A stretch of 50,197 bases of DNA from Tissierellia bacterium (GTDB lineage Bacteria; Bacillota; Clostridia; Tissierellales; Peptoniphilaceae): assembly GCA_030538075.1 (NCBI GenBank), contig JAUNUQ010000017.1, forward strand, positions 1 through 50,197, read 5' to 3'. The notes under the pieces are model-generated. The model saw only the letters and a program-made list of their open reading frames with translations. It was not told where the DNA came from and did no database searches. Position 1 is the stretch's first letter, and each line of letters opens with the position of its first letter. Below, piece after piece: positions 33,224-42,825 of the stretch. The translations under genes were made by a program, and so were the position numbers.

Positions 33224-35035
33224 ATGATGAAGATTAAACAAGAAAACATACGTAATTTTTCGATTATCGCCCATATCGACCACGGCAAATCCACCTTGGC
33301 AGACCGTCTGATCGAAAAGACGGGCATGCTGACCAAGAGGGAGATGGAGTCCCAAGTGCTAGACAGCATGGATCTGGAGCGAGAGAGGGGCATCACCATC
33401 AAGCTCAAAGCCATCAAGCTCTTCTATCAGGCTCGTGATGGTGAGACCTATATGCTCAATCTGATCGACACCCCAGGCCATGTGGACTTCACCTATGAAG
33501 TCTCCAGGAGCTTAGCGGCATGTGAGGGGGCCATCCTGGTCGTGGATGCTACCCAAGGAGTCGAAGCCCAGACCCTGGCAAATGTCTATCTGGCATTGGA
33601 CCAAGATCTGGAGATCCTGCCCGTCATCAATAAAATTGACCTGCCATCTGCTCGAATCGACGAAGTCAAGGAGGAGATTGAGACCATCACTGGTTTTGAT
33701 ACCGATGGCGTCCCGTTGATCTCAGCAAAAGAGGGCCTCAATATCGAAGATGTCCTGGAATATATCGTAGACCATGTGCCTGCACCCGAGGGAGATCTCC
33801 AAGCACCCCTGAAGGCCTTGATCTTCGACTCCTATTACGACTCCTACAAGGGCGTCGTCGCCTATGTGCGTATAGTAGAGGGATCCATAAAACCCGGTAT
33901 GAATATCCGAATGATGTCCACCGGCAAGGTCTTTGAAGTCACTGAGGTGGGTTATACCGCCTCTGGTCGGGTCATCGTCGACTCTCTGGAAGCAGGGGAT
34001 GTCGGCTACTTCGTCGCCAGTATCAAAAATGTCAAAGATGCTCGGGTTGGAGATACGGTCACGGACGACGACAATCCGACTCCACAGATGCTCCCCGGCT
34101 ATAAGAAAGTCACGCCGATGGTCTATTGCGGGATCTACCCCGCCGAGGGGGAAGAGTTCTCCACTGTACGAGAGGCCTTGGAAAAGCTACAGGTCAACGA
34201 CGCCTCCATCGTATTCGAACCGGAGACCTCTGTGGCTCTGGGCTTTGGATTTCGATGTGGTTTCCTGGGACTGCTCCATATGGAGATCATCCAGGAGAGA
34301 TTGGATCGAGAATTCGACTTAAATATCATCGCCACAGCTCCTTCCGTCATCTACAATGTCTATAAAAAAGACGGAGAGCTCGTCAAGATTCAAAACCCCA
34401 GCAATCTTCCAAAGGAGACGGAGATCGAATATATGGAAGAGCCCATCGTAGACGCCAATATCATGACGCCGACCAACTATGTGGGTTCGATCATGGAGCT
34501 CTGCCAAGGGAAGCGGGGCGTCTTCAAAAATATGGAGTATCTGGACGAAAAGAGGGTCACCTTGCACTACACCCTGCCCCTCAACGAGGTCATCTACGAC
34601 TTTTTCGACACCCTAAAATCCAAAACCCAGGGCTATGCCTCCTTGGATTACGAGCTCAAGGGCTATCAGCAGGCGGAGCTGGTCAAGCTGGACGTCTTGA
34701 TCAATGGGGAATTGGTGGACGCCTTTTCATTGATTGTCCATGAGGAAAAGGCAGTTGAACGGGGGAGGATGATCGTCGAGAGACTGAAAGATGAGATCCC
34801 AAGGCATCAGTTCGCAGTTCCCATCCAGGCGGCCATCGGCGCCAAGATCATCGCTCGAGAGACCGTTCGCGCTCTGCGCAAGGACGTCCTCGCCAAATGC
34901 TACGGCGGAGACATCTCCCGAAAGAAAAAGCTCCTCGAGAAACAAAAAGAGGGCAAGAAGCGAATGCGACAGATTGGAAATGTGGAAGTACCACAGAATG
35001 CATTCCTCGCCGTACTCAAATACGACGAAAAATAA
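33224..35035 (+). CDS. lepA: Elongation factor 4 (LepA)
   Basis: Ribosome-associated GTPase of 603 residues, normal length. G1 [14 protein letters not shown] is near 15-28 and G3 DTPGHVDF near 82-89, followed by NKID near 136-139. The C-terminal LepA-specific domain ends with [32 protein letters not shown] precedes the double ATG. It sits between the signal peptidases and hemW, as in many Bacillota apart from the signal peptidases. Confidence 0.97.
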   Translation: MMKIKQENIRNFSIIAHIDHGKSTLADRLIEKTGMLTKREMESQVLDSMDLERERGITIKLKAIKLFYQARDGETYMLNLIDTPGHVDFTYEVSRSLAACEGAILVVDATQGVEAQTLANVYLALDQDLEILPVINKIDLPSARIDEVKEEIETITGFDTDGVPLISAKEGLNIEDVLEYIVDHVPAPEGDLQAPLKALIFDSYYDSYKGVVAYVRIVEGSIKPGMNIRMMSTGKVFEVTEVGYTASGRVIVDSLEAGDVGYFVASIKNVKDARVGDTVTDDDNPTPQMLPGYKKVTPMVYCGIYPAEGEEFSTVREALEKLQVNDASIVFEPETSVALGFGFRCGFLGLLHMEIIQERLDREFDLNIIATAPSVIYNVYKKDGELVKIQNPSNLPKETEIEYMEEPIVDANIMTPTNYVGSIMELCQGKRGVFKNMEYLDEKRVTLHYTLPLNEVIYDFFDTLKSKTQGYASLDYELKGYQQAELVKLDVLINGELVDAFSLIVHEEKAVERGRMIVERLKDEIPRHQFAVPIQAAIGAKIIARETVRALRKDVLAKCYGGDISRKKKLLEKQKEGKKRMRQIGNVEVPQNAFLAVLKYDEK

Positions 35036-35046
35036 TTATACAGTTA

Positions 35047-35067
35047 AGGGGCAGCTTCACTGCCCCT
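35047..35067 (+). terminator. Terminator after lepA
   Basis: AGGGGCAG (35047-35054) pairs with CTGCCCCT (35060-35067) around CTTCA, followed by ATTTTC. Confidence 0.75.
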
Positions 35068-35155
35068 ATTTTCATCGAATGAAGAGTGGCCAAGGGAATT
35101 CCCCAAATCCATGATCCAGCTTGATGAGATGAACCATATTATAAAGGAGCCCACA

Positions 35156-36289
35156 ATGTCCCCCCTAGGTCTCTATATTCACATTCCCTTTTGTAGACAA
35201 AAATGCTATTATTGCGATTTTTTATCCTATCAGAATCAGGAAAAGAGAATTCCTGACTATTTGCATGCCCTAAAGACCGAGCTGGTTCTCTATCAGAAAA
35301 AATATGGAAAGCTCTATTTTGATACGATCTATATTGGAGGGGGGACGCCCTCCATGTTGCTGGGTGAAGAGGTCACAGGCCTTTTATCCGTCATAAATGA
35401 TCACTTTCTAGTCGATGCACACAGCGAAATCACCATCGAGGTCAACCCGGGGGATTTATCCCAGCAGCTCCTGGCCATGTATATGGAGTCGGGGATCAAT
35501 CGGATCTCCCTGGGGGTGCAGACCACCGACGAAGAGCTCCTAAAGAAACTGAACCGGGACCACACAAACCGTGATATTCTCCGTTCCGTTCAGTTGATGG
35601 GGGAAGCGGGACTGGAGAACTACAGCTTTGATTTGATTTTTGGTCTGCCAAACCAGAGCATCGAGGGATTTCAGCGGGATCTGAAGCAGATCCTCTCCCT
35701 ACAGCCCGCCCATCTCTCCCTCTACTCCCTGATCGTCGAACCAAATACCTATTTTCATCGTCTGGAATCCGAAGGGCAGCTGCTGCAGCCGGCAGAAGAG
35801 GAGGAGAGGGCGATGTACCACTGGGCCATCGAACACCTGAGAGGGGCAGGATACTCCCAATACGAGATCTCTAATTTCGCAAGGCCAGGCTATGCCTCCC
35901 GCCACAATCTCAAGTATTGGCGCAACCAGGAATATATCGGCGTCGGTCTGGGGAGTAGTTCCCATTTTGACGGTGCCAGATATTCCAACACGAGAAAATT
36001 CTCCCAATATGCAGATCGGCTGATGGAGGGAGAGCTCCCCATATTGGAGAGGGAGATCGTCACTGCGGCCTCCATGGAAGTGGACTATCTGATCATGAAT
36101 CTTCGCCTCATCCAAGGCATTCGCCTATCGGAGTATCAGGAGCGATTCGGCGTGGACTTTATGGAGCGCTATGGACGAAAGCTCGCTCCATTTCTGAAGT
36201 CTGGACATCTGCTGTTAGAGGGCAATTGGATTCGGATGAGCACAGAGGGCTTCGATATTTCGAACACCATTTTGGTGGAATTAATCTAA
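35156..36289 (+). CDS. hemW: Radical SAM protein HemW (heme chaperone)
   Basis: Related to coproporphyrinogen dehydrogenase, but characterised members handle heme rather than oxidise the porphyrin. The 377-residue protein has HIPFCRQKCYYCDF near 9-22 with the CxxxCxxC cluster cysteines, GGGTPS near 64-69, and the HemW-type RHNLKYW motif. I chose the ATG at 35156 because AAGGAG lies nine bases upstream; an in-frame ATG at 35111 has no comparable site. It follows lepA and precedes hrcA, the usual order. Confidence 0.92.
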   Translation: MSPLGLYIHIPFCRQKCYYCDFLSYQNQEKRIPDYLHALKTELVLYQKKYGKLYFDTIYIGGGTPSMLLGEEVTGLLSVINDHFLVDAHSEITIEVNPGDLSQQLLAMYMESGINRISLGVQTTDEELLKKLNRDHTNRDILRSVQLMGEAGLENYSFDLIFGLPNQSIEGFQRDLKQILSLQPAHLSLYSLIVEPNTYFHRLESEGQLLQPAEEEERAMYHWAIEHLRGAGYSQYEISNFARPGYASRHNLKYWRNQEYIGVGLGSSSHFDGARYSNTRKFSQYADRLMEGELPILEREIVTAASMEVDYLIMNLRLIQGIRLSEYQERFGVDFMERYGRKLAPFLKSGHLLLEGNWIRMSTEGFDISNTILVELI

Positions 36290-36344
36290 TGACTTCAATT
36301 CGAGAATGTTTATAATAAATATTAAAATAATCCACAAAAGCCTA

Positions 36345-36373
36345 TTGACAAAGGGAATAAATTCATGTATTCT
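36345..36373 (+). promoter_or_regulatory. Heat-shock operon promoter
   Basis: Consensus TTGACA (36345-36350), a 17-base spacer and TATTCT (36368-36373) directly precede the CIRCE operator. Confidence 0.88.
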
Positions 36374-36377
36374 ATTA

Positions 36378-36404
36378 TTAGCACTCGGCGAGAGTGAGTG
36401 CTAA
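36378..36404 (+). promoter_or_regulatory. CIRCE operator (HrcA binding site)
   Basis: A perfect TTAGCACTC-N9-GAGTGCTAA lies between the promoter and hrcA. HrcA bound here represses the hrcA-grpE-dnaK transcript, with relief on heat shock. Confidence 0.98.
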
Positions 36405-36427
36405 TAAAAAATGGAAAAGGTGAAGCC

Positions 36428-37453
36428 ATGTTAGACGAGAGAAAGCTGAGCATACTCTATGCGATCATCAACAGCTATATACGTCACGCGGAACCGGTAG
36501 GATCCAGGACCATTTCCAAGCAATACGATTTAGGTGTCAGTTCGGCAACCATACGCAACGAGATGTCCGATCTGGAAGGCCTGGGCTATTTGAACAAGGC
36601 CCATTCCTCTTCTGGGCGGATCCCCTCTGACAAGGCGTACCGACACTATGTAAATTCCCTGTTGAGTGAAGTACATCCCTATTTGAATCCCCTGCAAGAG
36701 GATTTTGGGAATCTGCTCCTACAGGATGCATCTCAGATCGAAGCATTGGTATCCAATTCCGCACGTATACTGTCTGAGATCACAAAATATACATCCCTTG
36801 CCTTGATGACGAATGTGGGAAGCTCAAAGCTTCAAAAAATTCAGCTCATCGAGTTGAGTCCCGTGGATTTGGTACTGGTGATGGTCTACGATAAGGACAA
36901 TGTCAAGCATACCATCCTCAGGGTGGAGCAGGGGATCGATACAGAGACAATCCAGCGGCTCAATCATTATTTGGATAAATACTTGGTGGGTATGGATCTA
37001 GTCGACCTACCAAAGGCCATCGATGACATCTTAGTGATGGAGCTGAATAGCTATCGAGGCTTTTTGACCAAGCTGAAGGAGATTGTCCGCTTAGACATCC
37101 AGGATTTGGAAGAGACGGTCCTCCTCTTTGATGGGGTATCGAATATCTTCAACTATCCGGAATACCGAGATATTGAAAGGGCGAAATCCTTTGTGGATTT
37201 TCTGGAGGATAAGGAAGCCGTAATCAGCGCCTTGCTCAATGGAGACGTACCCAATCTGCAGGTCAGCATTGGGGGCGAAAACAAGGCGACCAACCTCAAT
37301 GAGCTGTCCATCATCACGGCAAATTATGTGATTGGGGACAACCGCCACGGCCGGATCGGCATCATCGGTCCGAAGCGAATGGACTATGGAACCGTGATTG
37401 ACACCATTGTCACCTTCGCAAATGAGCTGAATAAGAGATACTACGACAGATAA
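36428..37453 (+). CDS. hrcA: Heat-inducible transcription repressor HrcA
   Basis: CIRCE-binding repressor of 341 residues. The N-terminal winged helix (LDERKLSILYAIINSYI, then EPVGSRTISKQYDLGVSSATIRNEM) is typical, and GYLNKAHSSSGRIPSDKAYRHYV follows it. The ATG at 36428 has AAGGTGA upstream; a GTG at 36398 in frame lies inside CIRCE and is rejected. It is autoregulated by the operator upstream. grpE starts 12 bases after the stop. Confidence 0.96.
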   Translation: MLDERKLSILYAIINSYIRHAEPVGSRTISKQYDLGVSSATIRNEMSDLEGLGYLNKAHSSSGRIPSDKAYRHYVNSLLSEVHPYLNPLQEDFGNLLLQDASQIEALVSNSARILSEITKYTSLALMTNVGSSKLQKIQLIELSPVDLVLVMVYDKDNVKHTILRVEQGIDTETIQRLNHYLDKYLVGMDLVDLPKAIDDILVMELNSYRGFLTKLKEIVRLDIQDLEETVLLFDGVSNIFNYPEYRDIERAKSFVDFLEDKEAVISALLNGDVPNLQVSIGGENKATNLNELSIITANYVIGDNRHGRIGIIGPKRMDYGTVIDTIVTFANELNKRYYDR

Positions 37454-37465
37454 AAAGGTGAGGGC

Positions 37466-38005
37466 ATGGAGAATCAAAACAGAGAAAAAGTAGAGAATTT
37501 GGATCCCACCATGGATCCCCAAGAACCGGAGATCCCGGAGACAGAAGAGCCGATCGAGGAGCAGGTCGAACAGACCTCCCAGGCGATGGCAGTTGAACTG
37601 GAAGAGATGAAAAGCGCCTTGGTGCGGCTGCAAGCAGACTTTAACAATTATCGCAATCGCGTCGATAAGGAAAAGACTGCCATGGTGCAGTATGCGACGG
37701 AGTCACTGGTGATCAAACTCTTGTCCGTGCTGGATAACTTCGACCGAGCCCAGCTCAGCTGCGAGGAGAATCCAGGACTGATGGATGGCGTAGCCATGAT
37801 CAAACAGGAGCTGCTCGGCATCTTAGCAGGCGAAGGTCTCACTGAAATCGCCTCTGATGGTGCGATCTTCGATCCAAATTACCACCACGCCGTGGTCATG
37901 GAGGATTCTGATCTTCCTTCTGGCACCGTCATCGAGACGCTGCAGAAGGGCTATACCATGCGAGATAAAGTCATTCGTCCCAGCATGGTAAAAGTTGCAA
38001 AATAA
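37466..38005 (+). CDS. grpE: Nucleotide exchange factor GrpE
   Basis: DnaK co-chaperone that releases ADP. The 179-residue protein has an acidic, low-complexity N-terminus, a long coiled coil (about 35-80, with RLQADFNNYRNRVDKEK) and a C-terminal beta domain ending in the characteristic HHAVVMEDS and MRDKVIRPSMVKVA. RBS AAAGGTGAGGG precedes the ATG. dnaK begins about 40 bases further on. Confidence 0.96.
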   Translation: MENQNREKVENLDPTMDPQEPEIPETEEPIEEQVEQTSQAMAVELEEMKSALVRLQADFNNYRNRVDKEKTAMVQYATESLVIKLLSVLDNFDRAQLSCEENPGLMDGVAMIKQELLGILAGEGLTEIASDGAIFDPNYHHAVVMEDSDLPSGTVIETLQKGYTMRDKVIRPSMVKVAK

Positions 38006-38045
38006 CAAAGACAATTAAATTTTAGATATTTAGGAGGAGTTTTTT

Positions 38046-39875
38046 ATGGGAAAAATTATAGGCATTGACCTGGGTACAACCAACTCAGCAGTAGCAGTAA
38101 TGGAAGGTGGAGAGCCGATCATTATTCCGAATGTGGAAGGAAATCGAACCACACCCTCTATCGTAGCCTTCACCAAAGACGGGGAGAGACTCGTCGGTGA
38201 GACTGCAAAACGTCAGGCGATCACCAATCCAGAGCGTACGATCAGCTCCATTAAAAGGGAGATGGGCTCCAATTTCACCAAGGAGATCGATGGAAAAAAA
38301 TACACTCCTGAGGAGATCTCCGCGATGATCCTGCAGAAGCTGAAGGCAGACGCTGAGAGCTATCTCGGTGAGACTGTAACGGAAGCCGTCATCACAGTGC
38401 CCGCATATTTTACAGACAGCCAGAGACAGGCGACGAAGGACGCTGGAAAGATCGCAGGACTGGAAGTGAAGAGAATCATCAACGAGCCCACAGCAGCTGC
38501 TTTGGCTTATGGGATCGACAAAGAACACGATCAGCACAAGATCATGGTCTACGACCTAGGTGGAGGGACCTTTGACGTATCCATCCTAGAAGTGGGCGAC
38601 GGCGTATTCGAAGTATTGGCGACCAGAGGAAATAACCGACTGGGCGGAGATGACTTCGACCAATGCCTCATCGACTATATCGCAGACGAATACAAGAAAG
38701 AATCGGGCATTGACCTGAGACAGGATCCGACTGCACTTCAGAGATTAAAGGACGCAGCGGAAAAGGCAAAGAAAGAGCTGTCTACAACCCTGACCTCCAA
38801 TGTCAACCTGCCCTTTATCACCGCCATCAACGGCGTACCAGCTCACTTGAATATGGACATCAAACGCTCCAAATTCGAAGAATTGACCCATCATCTGGTC
38901 GAAAAGACCATGGGTCCCGTTCGCGAAGCTCTGAAGGATGCGGATTTGGCACCAAATGCCATTGAAAAGGTCCTATTGGTCGGCGGTTCCATTCGAATCC
39001 CGGCAGTACAAGAAGCGGTTAAGAACCTGATCGGCAAGGATCCTCAAAAGGATATCAACCCGGACGAATGTGTCGCCATCGGAGCGGCCATCCAAGGTGG
39101 TGTATTGGCCGGAGAAGTCAAGGATCTATTGCTACTGGATGTAACGCCACTGTCCTTGGGAATTGAAACCCTGGGCGGTGTGTCCACCAAATTGATCGAG
39201 AGAAACACCACCATCCCGACGAAGAAGAGCCAGATCTTCACAACGGCGGCAGATGGACAGACCTCTGTCGACATCCATGTGCTGCAAGGTGAGCGGGAAA
39301 TGGCATCGGATAATACGACCCTCGGCCGATTCCAATTGACGGGAATCCCCGCTGCACCTCGAGGAGTACCACAGATCGAAGTCACCTTTGACATCGATGC
39401 CAACGGCATCGTAAACGTAAGTGCGAAGGACTTGGGATCCGGAAAAGAGCAAAAGATCACCATCACCGCTTCCACCAAGTTGTCCGATGACGAGATCGAT
39501 AAGAAAGTCAAAGAAGCTGAGCGCTTCGCAGAAGAGGACAAAAAGAAGAAAGAGCAGATCGAGACGAGAAACAACGCGGAGAGCATTATCTACCAGACGG
39601 AGAAATCCCTGAAAGACCTAGAAGATAAGATCTCTGCAGATGAAAAGTCCGCAGTAGAAGAGAAGGTCGCAGATCTTAAAGCCGCTCTTGAGTCCGACGA
39701 TACAGAGGACATCAAGGCCAAGACCGATACAGTTACCCAAGAATTCTACAAGATCTCCCAAAAACTCTACGAGAACACCGGCCAAGGGCAAGAAGAGGCC
39801 CAAGGAGGAGCAAATCCCGAAGAGGATGTCGTAGACGCAGACTATGAAGTCGTGGACGACGAAGAGAACAAATAA
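38046..39875 (+). CDS. dnaK: Chaperone protein DnaK
   Basis: Hsp70 chaperone of 609 residues. The ATPase domain starts [20 protein letters not shown] and carries [14 protein letters not shown]. The linker [19 protein letters not shown] leads to the substrate-binding domain and an acidic tail. It lacks the ~24-residue insert of Gram-negative homologues near residue 80, as expected for Gram-positives. One oddity is Ile316 in VGGSIRIP, where Thr is usual. RBS TAGGAGGAG precedes the ATG. A terminator follows, and dnaJ has its own promoter. Confidence 0.97.
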   Translation: MGKIIGIDLGTTNSAVAVMEGGEPIIIPNVEGNRTTPSIVAFTKDGERLVGETAKRQAITNPERTISSIKREMGSNFTKEIDGKKYTPEEISAMILQKLKADAESYLGETVTEAVITVPAYFTDSQRQATKDAGKIAGLEVKRIINEPTAAALAYGIDKEHDQHKIMVYDLGGGTFDVSILEVGDGVFEVLATRGNNRLGGDDFDQCLIDYIADEYKKESGIDLRQDPTALQRLKDAAEKAKKELSTTLTSNVNLPFITAINGVPAHLNMDIKRSKFEELTHHLVEKTMGPVREALKDADLAPNAIEKVLLVGGSIRIPAVQEAVKNLIGKDPQKDINPDECVAIGAAIQGGVLAGEVKDLLLLDVTPLSLGIETLGGVSTKLIERNTTIPTKKSQIFTTAADGQTSVDIHVLQGEREMASDNTTLGRFQLTGIPAAPRGVPQIEVTFDIDANGIVNVSAKDLGSGKEQKITITASTKLSDDEIDKKVKEAERFAEEDKKKKEQIETRNNAESIIYQTEKSLKDLEDKISADEKSAVEEKVADLKAALESDDTEDIKAKTDTVTQEFYKISQKLYENTGQGQEEAQGGANPEEDVVDADYEVVDDEENK

Positions 39876-39883
39876 GCAAATGG

Positions 39884-39912
39884 GATTGGGGCTAACCCCC
39901 CAATCTCTTTTT
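39884..39912 (+). terminator. Terminator after dnaK
   Basis: GATTGGGG (39884-39891) pairs with CCCCAATC (39898-39905), followed by TCTTTTTG. Confidence 0.85.
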
Positions 39913-39933
39913 GTATTGGGATCATTAGGACAA

Positions 39934-39961
39934 TTGACATCCCAGCACTTTGGGGTACAAT
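39934..39961 (+). promoter_or_regulatory. Promoter of dnaJ
   Basis: TTGACA (39934-39939), a 16-base spacer and TACAAT (39956-39961) lie just past the dnaK terminator. No CIRCE element is present here. Confidence 0.8.
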
Positions 39962-39994
39962 TATAGAGTGATAAGTATGCTATTATAAGGAACG

Positions 39995-41137
39995 GTGACA
40001 TATTTGAGGGATTTATATGAAATTCTGGAGATAGAGCGCAATGCCAGCCAGGATGAGATCAAGAAAAACTATCGAAAGATGGCGAAAAAATACCATCCAG
40101 ACCTGAATCCGGACAACGAGGAGGCCAGCGAGAGGCTCAAGGAGATCAACCTGGCCTATGAAGTGCTCAGCGATCCGGATAAGAGGAGTAAATACGATAC
40201 CTACGGCGATGCCATCTTCAGTGGCGCCGGCACCACTGGCGGCGCAGGAAGCTATGGCGGAGGCTTTGGGGATATCTTCTCGGATATCTTCAGCGATTTC
40301 TTTGGGGGCAGTGCAGGGGGTGGCTTTGGACAACGCGCCTACCGCGGACCGGTAAAGGGCGCCGATATTCGCAAGGACATCACCATTGAATTCAATGAGG
40401 CCGTATTTGGTACGGAAAAGGAAATCAGCCTGCGCAGAGAGGAGACCTGTAAGACTTGTGAGGGAACTGGAGCAAAAGAGGGCACCTCTGCCAAGACCTG
40501 TCCAACCTGTGGCGGGTCAGGGCGAGTGAGCACCACTCAAGATTCCCCCTTTGGCCGATTTGTGCGGCAGTCCACATGTCCCACCTGTCATGGAACAGGG
40601 GAGATCATCGAAGAGAAATGCGAGACCTGCGCAGGTGCTGGAGTGGAGATCAAAAACCGAAAGCTCAAGGTGAAAATCACCCCTGGAGTGGATAATGGTT
40701 CCATCATCCAGCTCCAAGGAGACGGGCATGCCGGTGAGAGAGGCGGTCCCAATGGAGACCTGTATATCGTGCTCTCCGTTAAACCCCATGCGATCTTCCA
40801 GAGGCAGGGACTGGATATCTTTTATGAATTACCCATCTCCTTCTCTCAGGCGGCTTTGGGGGACGAGCTTCAGATACCGGTACTTGATGGCTTGATGGAT
40901 TACACCATACCAGAGGAGACCCAGACCGGAGCGACCTTTAAAGTGAAGGGCAAGGGAGTCCCATCTCCACGAGGTGGACGAGTAGGGGATCTGTATTTTT
41001 CCGTCGTCATCCAGACGCCAAAGGATCTGACGGATCGGCAGAAAGAGCTCCTGCAGGAGTTCGACGAAATCGGCGGGACCCATGCAAAAGGGGCCAAGAA
41101 GGGCTTCTTTGACAAAGTGAAGGATATTTTCGACTAG
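39995..41137 (+). CDS. dnaJ: Chaperone protein DnaJ
   Basis: Hsp40 co-chaperone of DnaK, 380 residues. The J domain (about 5-70) has the HPD motif in [11 protein letters not shown] Gly/Phe-rich region follows (about 75-115). The zinc domain has four CxxCxGxG repeats: [24 protein letters not shown] and [10 protein letters not shown]-terminal substrate-binding region completes the protein. I use the GTG at 39995; a TTG at 40004, which has GGTGA upstream, is a real alternative and would shorten the protein by three residues. prmA begins 15 bases after the stop. Confidence 0.95.
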   Translation: MTYLRDLYEILEIERNASQDEIKKNYRKMAKKYHPDLNPDNEEASERLKEINLAYEVLSDPDKRSKYDTYGDAIFSGAGTTGGAGSYGGGFGDIFSDIFSDFFGGSAGGGFGQRAYRGPVKGADIRKDITIEFNEAVFGTEKEISLRREETCKTCEGTGAKEGTSAKTCPTCGGSGRVSTTQDSPFGRFVRQSTCPTCHGTGEIIEEKCETCAGAGVEIKNRKLKVKITPGVDNGSIIQLQGDGHAGERGGPNGDLYIVLSVKPHAIFQRQGLDIFYELPISFSQAALGDELQIPVLDGLMDYTIPEETQTGATFKVKGKGVPSPRGGRVGDLYFSVVIQTPKDLTDRQKELLQEFDEIGGTHAKGAKKGFFDKVKDIFD

Positions 41138-41152
41138 AGGGAGGACCCTAGA

Positions 41153-42088
41153 GTGAATCAAATCGAGGTGAAATTAAAGGTGCTCCGAGAACTGGAGGAC
41201 CTGGTAATTGACCGAGTCAGTGAATTGGGCATTGAAGGTGCTTCCGTAGAAGACGAGCAGCTGCCCATCAAATACAATGAGACAGCAGAGGAATGGGAGA
41301 TATTGGATCTGCCCAGTCAGCAGCCCAGTCCCCATGTGATCATCCATGTATTCTTTGACAAGTCCGAATACGAGGATCATATAAAAAAAGCACTGCAGAA
41401 GATGGCGGCAGATCTCTCAGGTGCCTATGGTAGCGGCGCTGTGACCATCGACGGGGAGAGCCCTCTGACCAATATGGACTGGCAGAACGAGTGGAAGAAA
41501 TACTACAAGCCGACCAAGATCGGAGAGCGCCTCGTGATCATTCCCTCCTGGGAAGAATACGAGCTGGGAGCAGGAGAGATTCCCATCACCTTGGATCCGG
41601 GGATGGCATTTGGCACTGGTACCCATGCCTCCACCTCCCTCTGCCTAGAGCTGATGCAGGAGATAGACATAGAAGGGGCTCAGGTGCTGGATGTGGGCTG
41701 CGGTTCGGGGATACTATCCATCGCTGCGGTAAAGCTGGGAGCCGCCCATGTAGATGCGGTGGACATCGACCTGATCAGCATCGAAACCACCGTGGAGAAT
41801 GCAGAGATCAATGGTAGTCAAGACCGAATTCATGCCTTTGAATCCAATCTAGTCCAGGGCATCACTGGGCGTTATAGACTCGTTTTGGCGAATCTGGTCG
41901 CGGAGATCATCATCCGATTGGCAGAGGATCTCCCCAAAGTCATACAGCCAGGAGCCCATTTGGTCACCTCTGGCATCCTATCGGAGAAGGCGGAGGCAGT
42001 GGAAGAGGCATTGGAAAAAGCCGGCTTTTCAGTCCTTACCAAGAGGGAAGAGAAGGGCTGGGTTGGAATTTTGGCGGTCCATCGATGA
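41153..42088 (+). CDS. prmA: Ribosomal protein L11 methyltransferase
   Basis: SAM-dependent trimethylation of ribosomal protein L11. At 311 residues it has normal length: an N-terminal recognition domain and a C-terminal methyltransferase domain with DPGMAFGTGTHAST near 147-160, the SAM motif VLDVGCGSGILSIAA near 179-193, and LVLANLVAEII. Start is GTG with GGGAGG upstream. Its stop overlaps the rsmE start (ATGA). Confidence 0.95.
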   Translation: MNQIEVKLKVLRELEDLVIDRVSELGIEGASVEDEQLPIKYNETAEEWEILDLPSQQPSPHVIIHVFFDKSEYEDHIKKALQKMAADLSGAYGSGAVTIDGESPLTNMDWQNEWKKYYKPTKIGERLVIIPSWEEYELGAGEIPITLDPGMAFGTGTHASTSLCLELMQEIDIEGAQVLDVGCGSGILSIAAVKLGAAHVDAVDIDLISIETTVENAEINGSQDRIHAFESNLVQGITGRYRLVLANLVAEIIIRLAEDLPKVIQPGAHLVTSGILSEKAEAVEEALEKAGFSVLTKREEKGWVGILAVHR

Positions 42089-42825
42089 ATCGTCTCTTCG
42101 CAGAGGATTTGAAACCGGAGGACACCCAGATACACATCACAGGTGAAGATCTACACCATATAAAAAATGTACTGCGCATGCGCCTTGGAGAACCGATTGA
42201 AGTGGTCAGTGGACCCTTCGTATACAGCTGCACCATTCAGGACTACGATGCGGATGGTGCACTCCTCTGTGTCGAGGGGTATCGTCCAAGTGATCATGAA
42301 TCTCCAATCGAGATCACCCTCTATCAGGCCCTGGCCAAAGGGGACAAGGTGGATCAGGTCGTCCAAAAAGCAGTGGAGCTCGGCGTCCATCAAATCGTCC
42401 CCATCCGTACGAAACGCTGCGTAGTTCAGCTCGAGGGGAAAAAGGCGGAGCAGCGCGTCCAAAAATGGCAGCGCATCGCCGAAGAGGCGGCCAAACAGAG
42501 CAGACGAGACCGGATTCCCAAAGTGGGAAGCATTTTAGATCTTAAGCAGATTCCAGTTGAGGGGATACTCTTACTCCCTTATGAAGAGGCAGCGGAGATG
42601 AGTTTAAAAGAATTGTTGAGAGGACTTTCTCTCCCCAGGCAGGGGGGCAATATCGCCTTTGTCATCGGGCCAGAGGGGGGCTTTGCCCCAGAGGAAGTCG
42701 AAGTCCTGATGGAAAAGGGGGCGAGGGTCCTCCGCTTAGGACCACGGATTCTGCGCACGGAGACGGCAGGACCCGCGTTTTTGGCGATCCTACAATATGA
42801 ACTGGGGGATATGGGCGGATGTTAA
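42085..42825 (+). CDS. rsmE: 16S rRNA (uracil1498-N3)-methyltransferase
   Basis: SPOUT-class methyltransferase of 246 residues. The start MNRLFAEDL and DLHHIKNVLRMRLGE (about 22-36) are typical, with AEEAAKQSRRDRIP near 132-145 and the knot motifs FVIGPEGGFAPEE and LRLGPRILRTETA near the end. It overlaps prmA and mtaB at its two ends, indicating coupled translation. Confidence 0.95.
   Translation: MNRLFAEDLKPEDTQIHITGEDLHHIKNVLRMRLGEPIEVVSGPFVYSCTIQDYDADGALLCVEGYRPSDHESPIEITLYQALAKGDKVDQVVQKAVELGVHQIVPIRTKRCVVQLEGKKAEQRVQKWQRIAEEAAKQSRRDRIPKVGSILDLKQIPVEGILLLPYEEAAEMSLKELLRGLSLPRQGGNIAFVIGPEGGFAPEEVEVLMEKGARVLRLGPRILRTETAGPAFLAILQYELGDMGGC

Noticed and set aside
36398-36427. GTG start for hrcA inside CIRCE
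   Set aside because: It lies in the operator and has no ribosome site; the ATG at 36428 fits the family start.
39044-39586. Long antisense frame within dnaK
   Set aside because: Antisense shadow of a strongly conserved gene, without a ribosome site or recognisable product.
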